Below are positions 1 through 4,639 of a stretch of 6,072 nucleotides of DNA, in pieces. The notes under the pieces were generated by a model. That model made no database searches. It was not told the DNA's origin and saw only the letters and a program-made list of their open reading frames with translations. Source of the DNA: Patescibacteria group bacterium (GTDB taxonomy: Bacteria > Patescibacteriota > WWE3 > UBA101185 > UBA10185); the NCBI GenBank assembly GCA_018056275.1, contig JAGPFW010000041.1:1-6072 (forward strand), in the 5' to 3' direction. Positions within the stretch are counted from its first letter, which is position 1; every line of letters begins with the position of its first letter. The position numbers were made by a program, and so were the translations under genes.

Positions 1-1275
1 GTTTTGCTTAATAAGTTGCTCTTTTAGCTTTGTTACAGCTATATACCAACTTTTTATGGGGCGATAAATTAAGGGAGTATCTGTTCTCCAACAAATGGGA
101 ACTTTATGTAATACCTTTTCTTTTTTAAACAGGAAATTTTTAGCTTCTAGGTCATCAAGAATCTGATCGTTTGCTTTTTTATAAAAAATTCCGTTGTATT
201 CAGGAACAAGCTCGGTAAAGTGGGCTTGATCGTCTAAATAATCAAAGAGGGATATTCCATGCTTTTGTAAAATATCAAAATCCTCCGCTCCATAAGGCGC
301 TAGATGCACTATTCCGGTACCTTCCTCCTCCGAAGCGTGACCCGCCAAAACTACCCTAAACGCTCCTTCGGCCTTTTTTGCAACAAAATGAGGATATACA
401 GGCTCATATTCTTGTCCTTCTAATGCCTTTCCCAAAAAGGTCTCTTTTATCTCAAAATCTCTTCCATTAAAAAGTTCATCTACTTTTGATTTTGCCAAGA
501 TATATTCTTCACCTTCGCAATAAACCAAGGCATACTCTATTTTTTGACCTACGCCCAAAAGAAGATTTCCAGGCATTGTCCAAGGAGTTGTTGTCCATGC
601 CAAAAAAAACCTATGAGGTTGTTTTGTGTGCGAAAATTTTACTGTTATTCCCCAATCTTCCACCTCTTGATAACCTCCAGCGTTTACTTCATGCGTGGAA
701 AGCGTAGTTCCCGCTCTCGTGGAATACGCAACAACAACATAACCTTCATACAATAAACCTTTGTTGTAAAGCTCCTTTAGTGACCACCACATACTCTCAA
801 TAAATGAGGCATCCATGGTGTAATACATGTCAGTTGGGTCAAACCATCTTCCAAGTCTTTTTTCATAATAAAAAATAGAATCTCGGTATCTTAAAACGGA
901 TTCTCTGCAAAGCTTGTTAAATTCAGCAACTCCATATTTTTCTATGTCTCTTTTTTCAGAAAAGCCTAATTCCTTTTCTATTTCATACTCAACAGGGATT
1001 CCCTGACAGTCCCATCCCATATTGCGTGTAACTAAGTAATTTCTCATACTCCAATATCTGGGGATTAGATCCTTTAGTGTCCATTGAACAACATGACCAT
1101 AATGGGGCATATTATTTGCGGTTATTGGGCCGTCATAATATGTACGAAGCGGAGAATCTTTTCTTGCATTTTTTAAAAGGTTGACTACATCTATTTCTTC
1201 CCAGTACTTAATTGTATCTTTTTCCATTTGTGGGAGATCTGGCACTGGTGGTAAGTCTTTTTTGAACCTTTTCAT
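1..1275 (-). CDS. ileS: Isoleucyl-tRNA synthetase, N-terminal part (cut by window edge)
   Basis: Cytoplasmic class I synthetase that charges tRNA-Ile with isoleucine using ATP. The window holds 425 codons; the rest of the catalytic domain, KMSKS loop and anticodon-binding domain lie off the left edge. Seen: the HIGH-type motif PHYGH (residues 57-61), GWDCQGIPVE (87-96) where the family usually has GWDxHGLPxE, the editing (CP1) domain with WTTTPWTMPGN (227-237), and GTGIVHLAP (319-327). The Trp-Thr-Thr-Thr-Pro stretch separates IleRS from ValRS and LeuRS. Oddities: the usual CPRCGT element reads STRAGT (185-190) and the usual CWRC element reads CWRT (395-398), so three of four first-zinc-site cysteines are gone. 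ATG 1275 was chosen because it begins the family-like N-terminus and has an extended -10 six bases upstream; there is no Shine-Dalgarno sequence. It lies 58 bases downstream of tRNA-Lys on the same strand, with its own promoter. Confidence 0.97.
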   Translation of the reverse strand, partial: MKRFKKDLPPVPDLPQMEKDTIKYWEEIDVVNLLKNARKDSPLRTYYDGPITANNMPHYGHVVQWTLKDLIPRYWSMRNYLVTRNMGWDCQGIPVEYEIEKELGFSEKRDIEKYGVAEFNKLCRESVLRYRDSIFYYEKRLGRWFDPTDMYYTMDASFIESMWWSLKELYNKGLLYEGYVVVAYSTRAGTTLSTHEVNAGGYQEVEDWGITVKFSHTKQPHRFFLAWTTTPWTMPGNLLLGVGQKIEYALVYCEGEEYILAKSKVDELFNGRDFEIKETFLGKALEGQEYEPVYPHFVAKKAEGAFRVVLAGHASEEEGTGIVHLAPYGAEDFDILQKHGISLFDYLDDQAHFTELVPEYNGIFYKKANDQILDDLEAKNFLFKKEKVLHKVPICWRTDTPLIYRPIKSWYIAVTKLKEQLIKQN

Positions 1276-1281
1276 GGGAAG

Positions 1282-1311
1282 ATTTTAGCAGAATTATTTG
1301 AGGGATGGAAA
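1282..1311 (-). promoter_or_regulatory. Putative ileS promoter, extended -10, leaderless start
   Basis: On the minus strand TGC (1290-1288) is followed by TAAAAT (1287-1282), an extended -10 element. Exactly six bases separate it from the ATG at 1275. A weak -35, TTTCCA, sits at 1311-1306 with an 18-base spacer. Transcription would start at or very near the A of the ATG, giving an mRNA with no 5' leader. Inferred from sequence only. Confidence 0.5.
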
Positions 1312-1333
1312 TGTTATGGCGTATAGGAATACT

Positions 1334-1408
1334 TGGTGAGGGCGGAAGGGATCGAACCTTCGACACACTGGTTAAAAGCCAGTTGCTCTACCACTGAGCT
1401 ACGCCCCC
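1334..1408 (-). tRNA. tRNA-Lys, anticodon UUU, CCA encoded
   Basis: Folds by eye into a complete cloverleaf of 72 bases plus encoded CCA (1336-1334). The acceptor stem is GGGGGCG with CGCCCTC, with a G2-U71 wobble. The D stem is GCTC/GAGC with loop AGTGGTA. The anticodon stem is ACTGG/CCAGT with loop CTTTTAA, placing TTT at positions 34-36. The variable loop is GTGTC and the T arm is GAAGG/CCTTC with loop TTCGATC. The discriminator base is A. The UUU anticodon reads AAA and AAG lysine codons. A TATAAT box just upstream supports its own transcription unit. An open reading frame on the opposite strand through this gene is a translation artefact. Confidence 0.97.
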
Positions 1409-1422
1409 ACACCATGGGCAAA

Positions 1423-1428
1423 ATTATA
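1423..1428 (-). promoter_or_regulatory. -10 box of the tRNA-Lys promoter
   Basis: Perfect TATAAT on the minus strand, 14 bases upstream of the tRNA 5' end. Transcription would start about 7-8 bases before G1, leaving a short leader for RNase P to remove. I see no convincing -35. The element overlaps the proposed -35 (1425-1430) of the divergent small membrane protein gene. Confidence 0.55.
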
Positions 1429-1458
1429 CAACAACTTACAGCCAAAATATACTACAAT
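1425..1458 (+). promoter_or_regulatory. Putative promoter of the 66-residue membrane protein gene
   Basis: TATACA at 1425-1430 could be a -35, followed by a 17-base spacer and TATACT at 1448-1453. An overlapping second -10, TACAAT at 1453-1458, ends six bases before the ATG at 1465. Either would give a leader of about 0-5 bases. No Shine-Dalgarno sequence lies before the gene. Confidence 0.4.
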
Positions 1459-1464
1459 AGCAAC

Positions 1465-1665
1465 ATGTTTTCTATTAAAACTAAACTCAAAGATCAAACA
1501 AAGGAAAAGGAGACTTCCAAGCTAGGTATATATCTTTTTCTCATGATAATAATGATTTGTATATTTACTGCGGTTCTTGTGGTACTGGTAATGAGGGCGA
1601 ATCAAACATATACGAATTTTTTGGACCAAGAATTGGAGCAGGAAACAAACTATATCCGAAAATAA
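1465..1665 (+). CDS. Small single-pass membrane protein, unknown function
   Basis: A 66-residue protein of no family I recognise. Residues 1-21 are polar and lysine-rich (seven Lys). Residues 22-43 form one strongly hydrophobic helix containing Cys32. Residues 44-66 are polar and acidic (one Asp, four Glu), ending in YIRK. The positive N-terminus and acidic C-terminus suggest the N-terminus is cytoplasmic and the tail outside. A signal anchor fits better than a cleaved signal peptide, since there is no clear cleavage site after the helix. The frame stays open upstream to 1333, but that part reads across the antisense of tRNA-Lys; ATG 1465 is the first start clear of the tRNA and is preceded by a promoter-like TACAAT six bases upstream. 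It converges on the phosphomannomutase gene with only 21 bases between stops. It could be a real small gene or a chance open frame; the promoter and clean transmembrane pattern favour a gene. Confidence 0.55.
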   Translation: MFSIKTKLKDQTKEKETSKLGIYLFLMIIMICIFTAVLVVLVMRANQTYTNFLDQELEQETNYIRK

Positions 1666-1686
1666 AGCCAAGAGTAGAAATTCCTT

Positions 1687-3093
1687 TTACACAAGCTCTG
1701 GAATTACAGGGGAATTTTCTCTTTTAGCTCCAATTAAGGCTTCTACTTCACGAAACTTCTCTATAACCAAGCTCCTGTTTACTGCTTCAAGGTTTAATCT
1801 TATCAGCGGTTGGGTATTGGATGTACGTAGATTAAATCTCCAATCCTCAAAATTTATGGAAACACCGTCAATATGCTCAACTTTAGCTCCAAGTTTGGAA
1901 TAATGTTTTTCCAATTTGGCCAAAGTCTCTGCTGAGTTCTCCACTACATAATTCACCTCGCCAGAATTTGGGTACTGTTCAAAAAGAAAATCCACAGCCT
2001 CAGTTAACTCAAAACCCGCAAAATACATGTCTAATAATAGGGCAATTGAAACCATAGCGCTATCGCAATTGTAGAAATCCTTATAAAAGAAATGAGAACT
2101 TGCCTCTGCCCCAAATAAAGCCTGTTCTTCGGCCATTTTCTTTTTAAAATATGCATGTCCGGCAATGGATTGGAATGTTTCTGCTCCTAAATTTTTGGCC
2201 TCTTTTACAAATGGCCAAGTTATTCGTGGATCATGGACAATCTTCTTGTTATCTGAATTCTTTAATAGGTGCTTTGCAAGAAGAACACCTGTATAAACCC
2301 CATCAGGTTTCCTCCCCTTTTTATCAATAAAAAATACTCTATCTGCATCCCCATCTATTGCAATACCAAGATCCGCTTTTTCTTCCAAAACATGCTTTTT
2401 TAAATCTGTAACGTTTTCTTCCTTCATTGGATCTGGGACATGATTTGGAAATAACCCGTTGGGCACAAAATACATCTGTTTTATATTAAGTCCTTCCATA
2501 TTTCCAAAGATATAGTCAAACAATCTACCTCCTATACCATTTCCCGCGTCTACCACAATCTCAAGGGGTTTATCAGGACGAACATCTGTTTTTATAAAGG
2601 AAAGAATCTTTTGTCTAAATTCTGGGTAAATATATGTATCAGAAAGTTTTCCAGATAGCAGGGATATTGGGCTATAGCTTTCTGAAAGCATAATGCTTTT
2701 AAGGTCTTCAAGCCCTGTATCTTTCCCAACTGGGGAACTTCCCTTGGCAACAATCTTACAACCGTTCCACCCCTGGGGATTATGAGAAGCGGTTACAACT
2801 AATCCCCCATCATAGAGAGCAGGATATTCACCAACAGCAAAATAAAGCATTTCGGTGGCAATTTCTCCCAAGTCAATGACATCACATCCCATCTCTAAAA
2901 GACCTTTTATTAGGCTTTGCTTAAATGTAAAGCTTTCTGGGCGAATGTCGTGACCAACAGCGACAGACGCAGATTTAAACCTAGTAACATAAGCCTTTCC
3001 TAGGTTATAAAAAAATTCAGGAGTCAATTCTTCGGGAGTTTTGCCTCTAATATCGTATGCTTTAAATACGCTATTAAGTATTTCTTCTGTCAT
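1687..3093 (-). CDS. manB: Phosphomannomutase/phosphoglucomutase (alpha-D-phosphohexomutase)
   Basis: Interconverts hexose 1- and 6-phosphates (mannose and/or glucose) in the cytoplasm through a phosphoserine enzyme, supplying NDP-sugar precursors for surface polysaccharide and glycan synthesis. The protein has 468 residues, normal for the family, with all four domains: N-terminal FKAYDIRG (10-17), active-site loop TASHNP (101-106) with phosphorylated Ser103, metal loop DGDADR (247-252), sugar-binding loop GAEASSH (328-334) and phosphate-binding loop RTSNTQP (423-429). The last two differ from the usual GExSGH and RxSNTEP: Gly to Ser at 333 and Glu to Gln at 428. The reading frame extends upstream to a GTG at 3111, but ATG 3093 is preferred because FKAYDIRG then sits at the usual distance and the longer version would translate the -10 box. 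No Shine-Dalgarno sequence. Substrate preference cannot be read from sequence, so the gene symbol is tentative. Confidence 0.93.
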   Translation of the reverse strand: MTEEILNSVFKAYDIRGKTPEELTPEFFYNLGKAYVTRFKSASVAVGHDIRPESFTFKQSLIKGLLEMGCDVIDLGEIATEMLYFAVGEYPALYDGGLVVTASHNPQGWNGCKIVAKGSSPVGKDTGLEDLKSIMLSESYSPISLLSGKLSDTYIYPEFRQKILSFIKTDVRPDKPLEIVVDAGNGIGGRLFDYIFGNMEGLNIKQMYFVPNGLFPNHVPDPMKEENVTDLKKHVLEEKADLGIAIDGDADRVFFIDKKGRKPDGVYTGVLLAKHLLKNSDNKKIVHDPRITWPFVKEAKNLGAETFQSIAGHAYFKKKMAEEQALFGAEASSHFFYKDFYNCDSAMVSIALLLDMYFAGFELTEAVDFLFEQYPNSGEVNYVVENSAETLAKLEKHYSKLGAKVEHIDGVSINFEDWRFNLRTSNTQPLIRLNLEAVNRSLVIEKFREVEALIGAKRENSPVIPELV

Positions 3094-3101
3094 ACTTAAA
3101 A

Positions 3102-3110
3102 AGTATAGCA
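3102..3110 (-). promoter_or_regulatory. Extended -10 of the phosphomannomutase gene
   Basis: On the minus strand TGC (3110-3108) is followed by TATACT (3107-3102), a good extended -10, eight bases before ATG 3093. Predicted transcription start falls within about two bases of the ATG. No clear -35 lies at 16-18 bases, which is tolerated when the TGN extension is present. Confidence 0.5.
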
Positions 3111-3192
3111 CACCATAAGGACAAGCGGATTTACCAACAGTCGCTAAGATCGCTTTTTATTTTAATATCTCTTAGAATGGGGCACTATCCAT

Positions 3193-3531
3193 CTAGTTAC
3201 GGACCTTAATTCTTTCCGCTGACTTGCCTACTTTATCTCTCAAATAGAACAGTTTGGCTCTGCGAACTTTACCTTTCTTCAATACAGAAAGCTTGGATAT
3301 ATTAGGAGAATTTACTGGAAAAATTCTTTCCACTCCAACTCCTTGGTCGCCAATTTTTCTAACAGTAAATGTCTTGGAAACATCAGATCCTTTAATCCCT
3401 ATCACTATACCTTCATAAGGCTGCTCTCTTGTTTTGTCACCCTCGCGTATCTTATACATCACCCGTACAGTATCCCCTACTTGAAAGGAGTCCATGTGAC
3501 TATGTTTTGTTGCATCTAATTTAAGTGCCAT
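3193..3531 (-). CDS. rplS: 50S ribosomal protein bL19
   Basis: Structural protein of the large ribosomal subunit, near the interface with the 30S subunit. Length is 112 residues, close to the usual 115. Family blocks in order: FQVGDTVRV (16-24), EGIVIGIKG (40-48), TFTVRKIGDQGVGVERIFP (54-72), the NSPNIS segment, and GKVRRAKLFYLRDKVGKSA (85-103). ATG 3531 gives a normal-length N-terminus (MALKLDATKH). An in-frame TTG at 3570 is less likely: it would add 13 residues and falls inside the proposed -35. There is no Shine-Dalgarno sequence. In many bacteria rplS closes an rpsP-rimM-trmD-rplS operon; here it stands alone, with a divergent gene upstream and phosphomannomutase 99 bases downstream on the same strand under its own promoter. 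Confidence 0.97.
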   Translation of the reverse strand: MALKLDATKHSHMDSFQVGDTVRVMYKIREGDKTREQPYEGIVIGIKGSDVSKTFTVRKIGDQGVGVERIFPVNSPNISKLSVLKKGKVRRAKLFYLRDKVGKSAERIKVRN

Positions 3532-3541
3532 AAGCTTTTGT

Positions 3542-3570
3542 AGATTAACAAAGTTTAAAAAGAAATTCAA
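3542..3570 (-). promoter_or_regulatory. Putative rplS promoter, near-leaderless
   Basis: On the minus strand TTGAAT (3570-3565) is followed by a 17-base spacer ending in TGT and then TAATCT (3547-3542). The -35 matches four of six consensus bases; the -10 is weak but carries the TGN extension. The hexamer ends ten bases before ATG 3531, so the predicted leader is about 3-5 bases. Confidence 0.4.
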
Positions 3571-3635
3571 CCTTTTGAAAAATTACACATATTTTGGACA
3601 AAATACCTTTAGAAATACAATACTCAGAAGTATAC

Positions 3636-3663
3636 TCGACAAATTCCTCCCGTAGAATATAAT
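3636..3663 (+). promoter_or_regulatory. Strong sigma-70-type promoter upstream of the phosphatase-like gene
   Basis: TCGACA (3636-3641, five of six bases of the -35 consensus), a 16-base spacer, then a perfect TATAAT (3658-3663). Predicted start is near 3670, giving a leader of about 50 bases. That leader has no Shine-Dalgarno sequence at the right distance (GGAG at 3692-3695 is too far upstream) and no ATG. A second candidate, TTGGAC (3594-3599) with TACAAT (3616-3621), lies just upstream. Confidence 0.45.
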
Positions 3664-3708
3664 TAACCCTAGCCACAAAAGCAAGAAAATTGGAGCTACA
3701 GTACATTA

Positions 3709-3714
3709 TAGAAT
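3709..3714 (+). promoter_or_regulatory. Proximal -10-like box of the phosphatase-like gene
   Basis: TAGAAT ends exactly six bases before ATG 3721, the same spacing as at ileS (TAAAAT) and at the small membrane protein gene (TACAAT). No -35 is recognisable, so alone it is weak; its value is in the repeated geometry. Confidence 0.35.
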
Positions 3715-3720
3715 CATAGT

Positions 3721-4536
3721 ATGAAATTAACCCAATTTATTTATCACGAAAATAATCTTGAGAAACCGTATATACCTCAAGAGGATTACTATTCTCACAA
3801 AGACAACATATTTGTTGTCTCAGACGGTATTACCCATGATCTTGTTGATGGATTTTATCCAAATCCAAGTGATTCAGGAGTAGTAGCAAAAATAATATGT
3901 GAGGAAATACTAAATAACTTAATTAAAACTGGAGATACCGTTGATGACATCAAAAATGCTATTCAAAAAGCTAGTAAAAAGGTAAAAAATTTTAATAATT
4001 CGAGGGAACTATTTATAAACCGAGAAAACAATGGATTTACCATTGGGGCAGCAGTATTTGCTGTAATAATAATAAGGAAAGGTAAGCTACTATACGCTGT
4101 TTTGGATGATTGTTATGTTTCAATTTTCTCAGACGATATGGTTGGCCATCCAACACTACTATCTTTTGTAGACAAATCAGCAAAACATTTTGATGCAAAT
4201 TACGATTGGAGTAACCCAGAACATAGAAAAGTTTGGAGAAAAAATTACAGAAATAATGAGTTAGAATTCAATGGTGAAAAATATGGATACGGTGCTATAG
4301 ATGGGAGGAGTGGTTTTGATCCTTATATCCAGTATGGTGAGGAGAAATTAAAAAACGGGGACTTGGTATGCCTTTATACAGATGGTTTTATAAAAATAAT
4401 AGGAGATATCGGGTTGATTAAGGGAATTAAGAACTCTAACTTTAGTATGGAAACCTTGGATATGATTAGTAAGTACACCAAAAACAAGTGTTTAACCAAA
4501 GAGAAAACTTGTTACTTTATAAAGTATTCGGAATGA
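3721..4536 (+). CDS. PP2C-like (PPM family) phosphatase domain protein, possibly degenerate
   Basis: A 271-residue soluble protein with no signal peptide or membrane helix; it is essentially one PPM domain. PPM enzymes remove phosphate from Ser/Thr (or act on other phosphoproteins) using two metal ions held by Asp residues. Family blocks seen: QED (20-22), in place of NED; DNIFVVSDGITHD (28-40) with the Asp-Gly pair at 35-36; GFTIGAAVFAVIII (105-118), the central strand; AVLDDCYVSIF (126-136), matching the usual GDSR strand; and LKNGDLVCLYTDGF (210-223) with Asp221. The final DNxT/DDxT block, which gives the last metal Asp, reads KEKT (260-263). Residues 150-205 form a charged insert with WRKNYRNNE. 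The gene is AT-rich (13 G/C in bases 3961-4020), points away from rplS and converges with clpC. No Shine-Dalgarno sequence. Substrate unknown; no partner kinase is in the window. Confidence 0.75.
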   Translation: MKLTQFIYHENNLEKPYIPQEDYYSHKDNIFVVSDGITHDLVDGFYPNPSDSGVVAKIICEEILNNLIKTGDTVDDIKNAIQKASKKVKNFNNSRELFINRENNGFTIGAAVFAVIIIRKGKLLYAVLDDCYVSIFSDDMVGHPTLLSFVDKSAKHFDANYDWSNPEHRKVWRKNYRNNELEFNGEKYGYGAIDGRSGFDPYIQYGEEKLKNGDLVCLYTDGFIKIIGDIGLIKGIKNSNFSMETLDMISKYTKNKCLTKEKTCYFIKYSE

Positions 4537-4554
4537 TACAAAACTCATAGTACA

Positions 4555-4609
4555 TTGCGAAGTAAGACTTAGTTTATTTTGCTTCCGCAAGCTCAGAAAC
4601 TTTTCGCAA
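4555..4609. terminator. Weak inverted repeats between two converging genes
   Basis: TTGCGAAG (4555-4562) can pair with CTTCCGCAA (4582-4590), eight pairs with one bulged C. TTGCGAA (4555-4561) can instead pair perfectly with TTCGCAA (4603-4609). The repeats fill the 103-base gap between the stops of the phosphatase-like gene and clpC, where a bidirectional terminator would be expected. No clean U-tract follows on either strand, so the call is tentative. Confidence 0.25.
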
Positions 4610-4639
4610 ATTTTGAGAAGTCCACCAACATAAGACTTT

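Noticed and set aside
486..756. Two plus-strand open frames of about 70 codons
   Set aside because: Both lie inside the well-supported ileS gene on the other strand and show no family resemblance.
1333..1464. Open frame giving a peptide with AEGIEPST and CSTTELRP
   Set aside because: It is the antisense translation of tRNA-Lys, a well-known annotation artefact. Only the part from ATG 1465 may be a gene.
1676..1720. Inverted repeat AGAAATTCC / GGAATTTTCT followed by CTTTT, a possible plus-strand terminator
   Set aside because: The loop is 26 bases, the stem is AT-rich with a bulge, and most of it lies inside the phosphomannomutase coding region.
3148..3179. Inverted repeat CTAAGA / TCTTAG downstream of rplS
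   Set aside because: Only six AT-rich pairs around a 20-base loop, with no T-run after it on the minus strand; not convincing as a terminator.
4534..4575. TGA at the end of the phosphatase-like gene read as Gly (recoded UGA)
   Set aside because: Reading through adds only 13 residues, starting with Gly, before a TAG, and no other gene has an in-frame TGA, so the standard code is the simpler reading.
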